The notes: generated from the sequence alone by a model not told the origin. A stretch of DNA of 23,458 bases from an uncultured Bacilli bacterium (GCA_947628685.1 CANRAT010000017.1:1-23458), one strand, 5' to 3'. Shown: positions 1-6,289, counted from the first letter of the stretch. A program made the numbers and translations.

Positions 1-242
1 ATTATAATACAATTAAAGTTATTTTGATAGTCTTTTTTATCAATTATGGATTTTAATTGCCTTTTTACTTTATTTCTTTCTACTGCATTACCAATCTTTT
101 TTCCAACAGATAACCCAAATTTATAGACATCATTTGTATTTTTTTCTAAATATATTATGTAATCCTTATATTTATATGGTTTATTATTTTTGATTATTCT
201 TTCAAAATCTCGACTATTTTTTAATATATTTATTTTTTTCAT
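1..242 (-). CDS. rnpA: Ribonuclease P protein component (RnpA), 3' end cut by window edge
   Basis: This is the protein subunit of RNase P, which helps the catalytic RNA cleave 5' leaders from precursor tRNAs. About 80 residues are visible from the ATG at 242; the C-terminus lies outside the window. The family signature is present: KKIGNAVERNKVKRQLK, containing the RNxxKR core that contacts the RNA, about 50-60 residues in. The start follows an AAAGGA ribosome site at an 8-nt spacing. It lies directly downstream of rpmH on the same strand, the order conserved at bacterial origins, and is separated from it by a hairpin that probably lowers read-through. Identity is secure from motif plus neighbourhood. 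Confidence 0.95.
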   Translation of the reverse strand, partial: MKKINILKNSRDFERIIKNNKPYKYKDYIIYLEKNTNDVYKFGLSVGKKIGNAVERNKVKRQLKSIIDKKDYQNNFNCII

Positions 243-250
243 AGCATCAT

Positions 251-284
251 TCCTTTAAAAATAAAACCACTGACGAATCAGTGG
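251..284 (-). terminator. Hairpin attenuator between rpmH and rnpA
   Basis: On the minus strand a perfect 7-bp stem CCACTGA/TCAGTGG closes a TTCG tetraloop and is followed by TTTTATTTTT. It starts 4 bases after the rpmH stop and ends at the rnpA ribosome site. This has the form of an intrinsic terminator. As no second promoter is visible before rnpA, I read it as a partial terminator that makes L34 more abundant than RnpA. Confidence 0.75.
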
Positions 285-288
285 GATA

Positions 289-411
289 TTAATGAGATAA
301 AACTTTACGTCCTTTTCTTCTTCTATTATTAATAACTTTAGTTTTCATACGAGCCATGAAACCTAATTTTTTACTTTTTCTATGATTATTTGGTTGATAT
401 GTTCTTTTCAT
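289..411 (-). CDS. rpmH: 50S ribosomal protein L34 (short form, 40 aa)
   Basis: L34 is a small basic protein of the large ribosomal subunit. The sequence begins MKRTYQPNNHRKSKKLGFMA and ends RRRKGRKVLSH, both hallmark L34 segments. It is 40 residues long, about four fewer than the 44 common in Bacilli. The deletion falls in the segment between ARMKTK and RRRKGRK. A GGAGGT ribosome site sits 6 nt before the ATG. It is the first gene of the leftward rpmH-rnpA transcript, driven by a consensus promoter. Confidence 0.97.
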   Translation of the reverse strand: MKRTYQPNNHRKSKKLGFMARMKTKVINNRRRKGRKVLSH

Positions 412-449
412 CTTAACACCTCCATTGCTATTACGCGCTTGCTTAATAA

Positions 450-478
450 ATTATATATATTTTTTCTTATTTTGTCAA
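450..478 (-). promoter_or_regulatory. Consensus SigA promoter of rpmH-rnpA
   Basis: Read on the minus strand this is TTGACA-N17-TATAAT, a perfect match to the housekeeping consensus with ideal spacing. It lies about 40 nt upstream of the rpmH start and fires away from dnaA. Confidence 0.92.
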
Positions 479-534
479 TTCTTTTAATATATAATTTTTT
501 ATTTGCTATTATAAAACCAATTTTTAACTAATAT

Positions 535-552
535 TTATTTCCCGGGAAATAA
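535..552. promoter_or_regulatory. Noc-binding site (perfect), origin-proximal
   Basis: Positions 537-550 read ATTTCCCGGGAAAT, the Noc (nucleoid occlusion protein) target known from Bacillus subtilis, inside an 18-bp perfect palindrome TTATTTCCCGGGAAATAA. It stands out as GC-rich in an AT-rich intergenic region, between the rpmH promoter and the first DnaA box. Noc itself is not encoded in this window. Confidence 0.85.
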
Positions 553-563
553 TAAATATTAAG

Positions 564-916
564 TTATACACATTTTTGTTGATAACTTTAATGTTAATAA
601 ATTTTATTATCAACAAAATAATACACTTATGAACATTTTTATAATTTTGTTTACATGTTTTTGTAGATAAAGTTATGAACATTTTGTGTATAAGTTACGA
701 TAATACTAAAAAAATCAATAAAATTTATATGTTTATAACTGTGTTCATATAAAAAATATAATGTTTATATTTTTTTTTATACTTTTTGTTGTGCACAACT
801 TATACTTATCTTATAAAAAATATGTTCTTAGTATTAAAATATTGTGTTTTTTTAAATTTTATGCACTCATTTGTGTTGTTTTTAGAATAAAAATATTGTA
901 AAATATAGGTGTATAA
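564..916. other. oriC: oriC, upstream part: DnaA-box cluster
   Basis: The gene-free stretch 412-935 before dnaA carries six 9-mers matching TTATnnACA: 564-572 TTATACACA (+), 577-585 TTATCAACA (-), 607-615 TTATCAACA (+), 627-635 TTATGAACA (+), 673-681 TTATGAACA (+) and 685-693 TTATACACA (-). Two convergent pairs (564/577 and 673/685) have gaps of only 4 and 3 nt. Weaker matches lie at 742-750 and 908-916. Long A/T runs lie between. Location before dnaA, box density and AT content identify the upstream arm of a Bacillus-like bipartite origin. None of the six is the canonical TTATCCACA. Confidence 0.85.
876..904 (+). promoter_or_regulatory. dnaA promoter
   Basis: TTGTTT at 876-881 and TAAAAT at 899-904 are separated by 17 nt. 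The predicted start, near 911, falls inside a one-mismatch DnaA box (908-916), which would suit DnaA autorepression. A strong AAGGAGG ribosome site follows at 922-928. Confidence 0.65.
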
Positions 917-935
917 GTTTTAAGGAGGTAGAATT

Positions 936-2285
936 ATGGATTTAAATAATATCTGGAATTCATTTCTTGAAAGAATAAAAAGTCAAATATCTGATATAGC
1001 ATATGAAACTTGGTTTTCAGAAACTAAACTGATAAATTTAAATAATAATATTGCAACAGTACTAGTTCCTTACCATATACATAAAAAAAATTTAAGTGAA
1101 AATTATAATGACATAATTGAAGAAGTTTTTACAGAAATAACAGGTTCAAATTTTAAATTTAATTATGTAATTGAAGAAGAAGTCGAAAACAATTTAACTA
1201 CTGAAAATGAAATAATAGGTGTGCCGAGTAATGAAGTAAATGAATCTAATCTAGATCCAAGATACACGTTTGAAAATTTCATGATTGGACCAAGTAATAA
1301 ATTTGCAGCAACTAGCGCTCTTGCAGTTGCAGAACAACCAGGTAAAATGTATAATCCATTATTCATATATGGATCTAGTGGCTTAGGTAAAACTCATCTT
1401 ATGCACTCAATTGGAAATTATATAGTAAAAAATAGTAATAAAAAAGTATTATATATTACTTGCGATGACTTTGTTTCAGACTTTATATATATGTGCAAAG
1501 AAAATAATGCGAATAATATGGATGCTGTTAAAAAATTTAAAAATAAATATAGAGATATAGATGTTCTTATGATAGATGATATACACAATTTAGCGACAAC
1601 TGTTAATGCTCAACAAGAATTCTTTAATACATTTAATGAGTTATATAATAAAGAAAAGCAAATAATAATTTCATCAGATAGATCTCCAGATGATATAAAA
1701 AAATTAGAAGAAAGATTAAAAACAAGATTTAATTGGGGACTACAAGTAAATATTTTACCACCCGATTTTAAACTTAGAATGTCTATATTAAATAAAAAAA
1801 TAGAAAATAATGAACTTTCTGGGGTAGTTCCTGAAGAAGTTAAAGAATATATAGCAGGAAATAGTGTAGGGGATGTTAGAAAATTAGAAGGAGCTATAAC
1901 TAGAGTATTTGCATATGCAACTATGATGAATGGCTCTGATATTACATTAGATTTAGCAATAGAAGCATTAAAAGATCATTTTGCTAAAACATACGTATCT
2001 AAAAATAAAATGGATCAAGTTATACAAATTGTTTGTGATCAATATAATCTTACTCAAGAAGAATTATTAAGTAAAAAAAGAAGTAATGAAATAGTTATAC
2101 CACGAATGATTGCTATGTACATATGTAGAGTTTATTTAGATGAAAATTTAACTAAAATAGGAATAGAGTTTGGTGGAAAAAACCATACAACAGTTATGAA
2201 TGCAGTTGATAAAATAAAAAAAGAAATCTTAAAAGATGATGCTTTAAACAATGAAATACAAAAAATGATCAATGAAATTAGATAA
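936..2285 (+). CDS. dnaA: Chromosomal replication initiator DnaA
   Basis: DnaA is the AAA+ initiator that binds DnaA boxes, oligomerises with ATP and melts oriC. At 449 aa the length is normal. Domain I is about residues 1-80, followed by a short acidic linker. The AAA+ core has Walker A GSSGLGKT (146-153), Walker B with IDDIH (213-217) and an RLKTRF arginine-finger segment near 264. Domain IV carries the DNA-binding signature near 405-422. There the usual GGRDHTTV reads GGKNHTTV (413-420), so Arg becomes Lys and Asp becomes Asn at positions next to base-contacting residues. The start is fixed by AAGGAGG 7 nt upstream. DnaA boxes lie on both sides of the gene, implying autoregulation. Confidence 0.99.
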   Translation: MDLNNIWNSFLERIKSQISDIAYETWFSETKLINLNNNIATVLVPYHIHKKNLSENYNDIIEEVFTEITGSNFKFNYVIEEEVENNLTTENEIIGVPSNEVNESNLDPRYTFENFMIGPSNKFAATSALAVAEQPGKMYNPLFIYGSSGLGKTHLMHSIGNYIVKNSNKKVLYITCDDFVSDFIYMCKENNANNMDAVKKFKNKYRDIDVLMIDDIHNLATTVNAQQEFFNTFNELYNKEKQIIISSDRSPDDIKKLEERLKTRFNWGLQVNILPPDFKLRMSILNKKIENNELSGVVPEEVKEYIAGNSVGDVRKLEGAITRVFAYATMMNGSDITLDLAIEALKDHFAKTYVSKNKMDQVIQIVCDQYNLTQEELLSKKRSNEIVIPRMIAMYICRVYLDENLTKIGIEFGGKNHTTVMNAVDKIKKEILKDDALNNEIQKMINEIR

Positions 2286-2286
2286 T

Positions 2287-2405
2287 TGTTGATAATAAAA
2301 ACATATAAACTTTTTATACACACGATTTAATCAATTATAAATTAAGAATAAAATAGGGTTATGAACATTATGAACACTAATAAAAATAATAATATATAGA
2401 AAGAA
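2287..2405. other. oriC: oriC, downstream part: DnaA boxes and AT-rich candidate unwinding stretch
   Basis: The dnaA-dnaN gap holds TTATCAACA (minus, 2287-2295), TTATACACA (2314-2322) and two directly abutting TTATGAACA boxes at 2359-2367 and 2368-2376. These are followed by a nearly pure A/T stretch (2377-2402) rich in ATA/TAA triplets. In Bacillus subtilis the unwinding element lies in this same gap beside a box cluster, so this is the likely DNA unwinding side. The exact unwinding point is inferred. Confidence 0.75.
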
Positions 2406-2413
2406 GGAATAAT

Positions 2414-3535
2414 ATGAAATTAACGATTAAACAAAAAGTTCTATTTGAACATCTTAATTATGTAATAAGAGGAATATCAACAAAAAATTTAATACCTATT
2501 TTAAATTGCATTAAATTTGAATTAAAAGAAGAAGGTTTATACTTATTAAGTACAGATAATGAATTAGCAATTAAATCATTTATACCTAAAAAAGATATAG
2601 AAAAAATAGATGTTACAGGAGAAATATTAATATCTGGTAGATATATATATGATATAGTAAGAAAATTAACTAATGAAGTTATTAACATAGAAGAAATTAT
2701 AGATTCTCAAGTTTTAATAACAACAGAAACATCTTCATTTAAGTTAAATTGTAATAATGTAAGTGAATTTCCTGAAATAGATTTAGAATTTTCTAAAAAT
2801 CCAATACTTATAGAAGAAAATGTATTTAAAACTACTATAAATCAAACAATATTTGCAACTTCAACTCAAGAAAGTAGGCCAGTATTAACAGGAATTAATT
2901 TTAAAATTATTGATAATATTATGGAAGTAACAGCAACCGATTCATATAGATTATCTAAAAAAAGAATAATATTAGATAGTAAAATTGACGATAATGTTGA
3001 TATTATAATTCCTAACAGAAATTTAAGTGAAATAATAAAGTTAATGTCTGATGAGGATAAAAAAATGGAATTACATATATTTGCTAATAAAGTTATATTT
3101 AAAATGGAAAATTTAATAATAATGACAAGACTAATAAATGGAAATTATCCTGATACTAATAAATTATTACCAAATAGTTTTGAATTAAAAATTAAAGTAA
3201 ATCTTGAAAAATTCTTCAATGCACTTGATAGAGCGTCACTTTTAACAAATTCTGAAGAAAAAAATACAATTAAATTGGAAACAAAAAAAGATATAATGAT
3301 TATTTCATCAAATATACCTGAAATAGGTAATGTAGAAGAAAAAATAAAAATAAGTAAAGATAATGATAAAGAGATAAAAATATCTTTTAGTTCTAAATAT
3401 ATGATGGATGCGATTAGAACATTTGATAGCGAAGAAATTGAATTATCATTTAATGGTGAAATTAAACCAATTATTATTAATTATGTGGATAATGATGATT
3501 TAACTCAATTAATATTACCAATTAGAACATATTAA
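2414..3535 (+). CDS. dnaN: DNA polymerase III beta subunit (sliding clamp)
   Basis: DnaN forms the dimeric ring that tethers the replicative polymerase and repair proteins to DNA. At 373 aa it has the usual length for three clamp folds. The C-terminus ends in LILPIRTY, matching the family's conserved end that lines the protein-binding pocket. Internal segments such as ATDSYRLSKK (near 175) and NGNYPDTNKLLP (near 240) are also typical. The start has AAGGA 5 nt upstream. It follows dnaA across the second half of oriC, as in most Bacilli. Its 3' end contains a canonical DnaA box, and an intrinsic terminator follows it. Identity is certain. Confidence 0.98.
   Translation: MKLTIKQKVLFEHLNYVIRGISTKNLIPILNCIKFELKEEGLYLLSTDNELAIKSFIPKKDIEKIDVTGEILISGRYIYDIVRKLTNEVINIEEIIDSQVLITTETSSFKLNCNNVSEFPEIDLEFSKNPILIEENVFKTTINQTIFATSTQESRPVLTGINFKIIDNIMEVTATDSYRLSKKRIILDSKIDDNVDIIIPNRNLSEIIKLMSDEDKKMELHIFANKVIFKMENLIIMTRLINGNYPDTNKLLPNSFELKIKVNLEKFFNALDRASLLTNSEEKNTIKLETKKDIMIISSNIPEIGNVEEKIKISKDNDKEIKISFSSKYMMDAIRTFDSEEIELSFNGEIKPIIINYVDNDDLTQLILPIRTY
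3484..3492 (-). promoter_or_regulatory. Canonical DnaA box inside the dnaN 3' end
   Basis: The minus strand reads TTATCCACA, the consensus DnaA box. A one-mismatch copy (ATATCCACA on the minus strand) lies at 3572-3580, 88 bp away. It is within codons for Val-Asp-Asn, so it may be coincidental, but it is the only exact consensus box I found around this origin. Confidence 0.45.
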
Positions 3536-3539
3536 AATT

Positions 3540-3559
3540 GCTACAAAAAGTAGCTTTTT
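3540..3559 (+). terminator. Intrinsic terminator after dnaN
   Basis: A GCTAC/GTAGC stem with an A5 loop is followed by T5, starting 5 bases after the dnaN stop. The stem is short (5 bp), so termination may be partial. The next gene starts only 20 nt later and has no room for its own promoter, so it may depend on read-through. Confidence 0.65.
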
Positions 3560-3578
3560 AATTATAAAAGGTGTGGAT

Positions 3579-4454
3579 ATGGAAAATATAATAAAAAAAA
3601 TAAAATCAAATAAAAAAATAGATATTCAAGATTTAGAAAGATTTATATTGTATCAAGCAAATAAGCATAATATTTCTGACTATGTAACTGATTTTGTTAT
3701 ATTATACCCAATAATAAATAAAAGTCTTATGGAATATGAATTAAGAAAAAAAAGACTTGTTCTATATCCAAATTCAATAAATAACTCAATTCAATTAAAT
3801 TATAAAAATTTATCTTCATGTAAACTGAATTTATTTAAAAAAAGATATAACGATTATTATAATTTATTATTGTTATTTGGATGTTTTCATGAATTAACTC
3901 ATATTATTCAATATAAATTTTTAAATTCAAATTCAATTTTTTCAAGTTTAACTAGAATATCTTTTAATCTCGTTAAATCAAATGAAGAAAGTTATAAGAA
4001 ATATCATGATTTGTACTATGTAGAATATAATGCAAATATTAATGCAATATTTCTATTAAATGATTTTATAGAAAAAAATTGTAAAAATACTTTTTCGAGA
4101 AGAACATTAGAACTATTAAATAAATATTTTGCTAAAACAATTTTATCTGGGTATGGATACTATGCAAATTTAAAAAATAATGATATAAGCCCTATAGATA
4201 ATTTTAAATTTTTGTTTTCTATTACACACTATAATAATTTTAATGATAATGACATCAAAATTTTGAATAGGATTTTAAATAGCGAAGAAAAATACATAAA
4301 AAATGATATAAATGATTTAATAAATGGCTTTAAACTTCCAAGCAATGTATTAGAAAAAATATTTGAAGTAAGCACTGGAAAATATAAAACAGTTGATTTA
4401 ATTAATGAACTAAAAAATGAATTTTCTAAAGAAATTTTTACAAAAATTAAATAA
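3579..4454 (+). CDS. Hypothetical protein with HExxH zinc-peptidase motif
   Basis: I do not recognise the family. The protein is 291 aa from the ATG at 3579. The preceding AAAGGTG ribosome site gives 5-nt spacing, whereas the in-frame GTG at 3573 overlaps that site. Around residue 104 it has FHELTH, a HExxH zinc motif in a hydrophobic helix (LLLLFGCFHELTHII), and 41 residues later VEYNAN with Glu149. This is the layout of gluzincin metallopeptidases (two His plus a downstream Glu). No signal peptide or clear transmembrane helix is seen, so a cytosolic protein is likely. It is Lys/Asn/Ile-rich like its neighbours. It occupies the dnaN-recF interval, where Bacillus has the small S4 protein YaaA. 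Peptidase activity is inferred from the motif only. Confidence 0.8.
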   Translation: MENIIKKIKSNKKIDIQDLERFILYQANKHNISDYVTDFVILYPIINKSLMEYELRKKRLVLYPNSINNSIQLNYKNLSSCKLNLFKKRYNDYYNLLLLFGCFHELTHIIQYKFLNSNSIFSSLTRISFNLVKSNEESYKKYHDLYYVEYNANINAIFLLNDFIEKNCKNTFSRRTLELLNKYFAKTILSGYGYYANLKNNDISPIDNFKFLFSITHYNNFNDNDIKILNRILNSEEKYIKNDINDLINGFKLPSNVLEKIFEVSTGKYKTVDLINELKNEFSKEIFTKIK

Positions 4455-4466
4455 AAGAAAAATATC

Positions 4467-4489
4467 ATATACTATATGTATATTTTTTT
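4467..4489 (+). terminator. Weak AT-rich terminator before comK
   Basis: ATATAC/GTATAT forms a 6-bp stem with a 5-nt loop followed by T6, just after the HExxH gene. With no GC pairs beyond the closing one it is weak, but its position separates that gene from the comK control region. Confidence 0.45.
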
Positions 4490-4496
4490 ATACTGT

Positions 4497-4558
4497 TTTC
4501 GACAAAAATCGACAAATTTTAGTAAAAATCGACAAAATTTGATAAAATTCGACAAAAA
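4497..4558 (+). promoter_or_regulatory. Helically phased repeat array upstream of comK (Spo0A-box-like, A-tracts)
   Basis: TCGACAAA occurs four times, at 4499, 4509, 4529 and 4549, giving steps of 10, 20 and 20 bp. Degenerate copies fill the gaps at 4519 and 4539. A-tracts of 3-5 bases begin at 4504, 4514, 4524, 4534, 4544 and 4554, exactly every 10 bp, which predicts curved DNA. On the minus strand the first and last copies contain TGTCGAA, the Spo0A box of Bacillus; the two middle copies read TGTCGAT. The array ends about 40 nt before the comK start, suiting an operator. The binding protein is inferred. Confidence 0.75.
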
Positions 4559-4595
4559 GTAGGTGTATAAGAGTAATGAAGAAAGGGGGAATACT

Positions 4596-5051
4596 ATGAA
4601 AGATTATGAAATAAATTCATCTACTTTAGCAATTGTTCCAATTGATGAAGAAACATCTAAAGTTTATGAAGAAGAAGCTGAATATATAGTGAACAGATCA
4701 TCTAATAGTATCATCAAGGACAGTTGTGAATTTTATGGTAGTTCTTATAATGGAAGATGTACCGGAACAAAGAGCCTAACAGGAATAAAATCCAAATATC
4801 CAATTATAATAGAAGAAAGTAGAAATATAATATTTTTTCCTACTACTTCTGTTAGAACACAACAAAGTTGTTGGATAGCACTTAATAAAATTAAAAACAT
4901 AAATAAGAATAAATCAAAAAGTCAAATTTTATTTAAAAACAACGAATTAATAAATTTTGATATTTCATATTATTCATTAGAAAACCAAATAGTTAGGTCA
5001 ACTATGCTAAAATCTAAGTTATATGAAAGAAAATTAGAAGAAAAAGGATAA
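4596..5051 (+). CDS. comK: ComK-family competence transcription factor (short form)
   Basis: ComK is the master activator of DNA-uptake genes in Bacillus; it binds AT-rich boxes through the minor groove. Recognisable ComK segments run the length of the protein: YEINSSTLAIVP (4-15), IIKDSCEFYGSSYNGR (39-54), FFPTTSVRTQQSCWI (80-94) and ISYYSLENQIVRS (123-135). It is 151 aa against roughly 190 in Bacillus. The missing part is the C-terminal tail that in Bacillus includes the FMLYP-type MecA/ClpCP recognition region. The start is the ATG at 4596, 6 nt after AAAGGGGG. The gene is monocistronic: a phased operator array lies upstream and a strong terminator overlaps its stop. Location next to oriC, between dnaN and recF, is unusual. 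Family assignment is confident; regulation of competence here is inferred. Confidence 0.9.
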   Translation: MKDYEINSSTLAIVPIDEETSKVYEEEAEYIVNRSSNSIIKDSCEFYGSSYNGRCTGTKSLTGIKSKYPIIIEESRNIIFFPTTSVRTQQSCWIALNKIKNINKNKSKSQILFKNNELINFDISYYSLENQIVRSTMLKSKLYERKLEEKG

Positions 5052-5064
5052 AAATCCTTTTTTT
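5041..5064 (+). terminator. Intrinsic terminator overlapping the comK stop
   Basis: A 9-bp stem AAAAAGGAT/ATCCTTTTT with an AAAA loop runs directly into further T residues. The stem contains the last codons of comK and its TAA. It isolates comK from recF. Confidence 0.85.
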
Positions 5065-5077
5065 ATTGGCAAATTTA

Positions 5078-5086
5078 TGGTATAAT
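5078..5086 (+). promoter_or_regulatory. Extended -10 promoter for recF-gyrB-gyrA
   Basis: TGGTATAAT is a perfect extended -10 element (TGnTATAAT) just after the comK terminator. The -35 region 17 nt upstream is only a T-run, which extended -10 promoters tolerate. The transcript would carry a leader of about 70 nt, including a short hairpin AGTAC/GTACT (5103-5119), before recF. Confidence 0.6.
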
Positions 5087-5144
5087 TATTATGTTGTATA
5101 GGAGTACTTGAGGTGTACTAAAATTCAAATTAAGGGGATTTTAA

Positions 5145-5171
5145 ATGAAAAGAGAAAGTTTATGTATTTAA
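5145..5171 (+). CDS. Candidate 8-codon upstream ORF overlapping the recF start
   Basis: ATG at 5145 follows AAGGGG (5132-5137), the best ribosome site in the leader, at an 8-nt spacing. It encodes MKRESLCI and stops at TAA 5169-5171, ten bases past the first base of the recF ATG (5162). The recF ATG itself has only a weak ribosome site. The layout suggests translational coupling by termination and re-initiation. Whether the peptide itself matters is unknown. Confidence 0.5.
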   Translation: MKRESLCI

Positions 5172-6289
5172 AAAAATTAAAATTACATAATTTTAGAAAT
5201 TATGAAAGTTTAAATGTAACCCTAACAAAAGGAATAAATATTTTATACGGGGAAAATGCTCAAGGAAAGACAAATTTGCTTGAAGCAATATACGTTTTAG
5301 GACTTACAAAATCACATAGAAATTTTATAGATGATAATCTTATAAAAAAAAATGAAGATTATTTGACCATAGAGGGAATTGTTAACGATAAAAAATTAGA
5401 TAATAAATTGAATATCTATATAGATAATAAATCTAAAATATTAAAATATAACAATGATACTATAAAAAAGATAAGTGATTATATTTCTATTATGAATATA
5501 ATTATTTTTTATCCAGATGATTTAATTTTAATTAAGGAATCTCCACAAATTAGAAGAAAATATTTAAATTTAGAACTATCTCAATTATATAGTAATTATT
5601 TTATATTAATTAACGAGTATAATAAAATATTAAAATTAAGAAATGATTACTTAAAAAAAATAAATAAGGGAATATCAAAAGATAAAACTTATGTAGATAT
5701 TTTAACAGGATATTTAATAGATAAATCTATAATGATATATAAACTAAGAGATAAATTTATAAATAAAATTAATTTATATTGCGAAAGTATTTATAAAGAT
5801 ATAATGAATTTAGATGGATTTAAAGTAGTATATAATCCAAGTATTGAATTTGATTTAAAAAATCCAAATTTAAAAGAATATTTAAAACAAGAATATGATA
5901 AACGATTTGAATATGATGTTAAAATATTATCAACGTCAATTGGACCGCATAAAGATGATATAGAATTTTATTTAAAAGATAAAAATTTAAAATATTATGG
6001 ATCTCAAGGTCAACAAAGAATTGCAGTACTTGCTTTAAAATTATCAGAAATAGAAATCTTTAAAAAATATAAAGAAACAACTCCAATATTATTATTAGAT
6101 GATATATTTAGTGAGTTAGATGATAAGAAGAAAAATAATTTACTTAAATTTATAAATAAAGACATACAAACAATTATAACAACTACTGATTTAAATAATT
6201 TAGATAAAAAATTAATTAAAAAATCAAAATTATTTAATATAAGTAATGGCAATATAATAAAAATCAAAGAGGTGAAGTTAGATGAATAA
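5162..6289 (+). CDS. recF: DNA replication/repair protein RecF
   Basis: RecF is an SMC-like ATPase that loads RecA at single-strand gaps with RecO and RecR. The protein from ATG 5162 is 375 aa, the normal size, and begins MYLKKLKLHNFRNYESLNV as the family does. It has Walker A GENAQGKT (30-37), the ABC signature GSQGQQRIAVLALKL (about residue 280), and Walker B ILLLDDIFSELD. The frame stays open upstream to 5108, but that stretch does not look like RecF and has no suitable start, so 5162 is preferred. The ribosome site is poor, which fits coupling to the small upstream ORF. The 3' end overlaps gyrB by 8 nt. Bacillus has yaaA just before recF; here it is absent. Confidence 0.97.
   Translation: MYLKKLKLHNFRNYESLNVTLTKGINILYGENAQGKTNLLEAIYVLGLTKSHRNFIDDNLIKKNEDYLTIEGIVNDKKLDNKLNIYIDNKSKILKYNNDTIKKISDYISIMNIIIFYPDDLILIKESPQIRRKYLNLELSQLYSNYFILINEYNKILKLRNDYLKKINKGISKDKTYVDILTGYLIDKSIMIYKLRDKFINKINLYCESIYKDIMNLDGFKVVYNPSIEFDLKNPNLKEYLKQEYDKRFEYDVKILSTSIGPHKDDIEFYLKDKNLKYYGSQGQQRIAVLALKLSEIEIFKKYKETTPILLLDDIFSELDDKKKNNLLKFINKDIQTIITTTDLNNLDKKLIKKSKLFNISNGNIIKIKEVKLDE

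Noticed and set aside
4440..4595. Classical ComK boxes (AAAA-N5-TTTT) upstream of comK
   Set aside because: No exact AAAA-N5-TTTT was found; only phased A-tracts and TCGACAAA repeats are present, so ComK autoregulation is only a hypothesis.
5108..5161. An 18-codon N-terminal extension of recF
   Set aside because: RecF proteins begin at MYLKKLKL, and no start codon with a ribosome site is in frame upstream.
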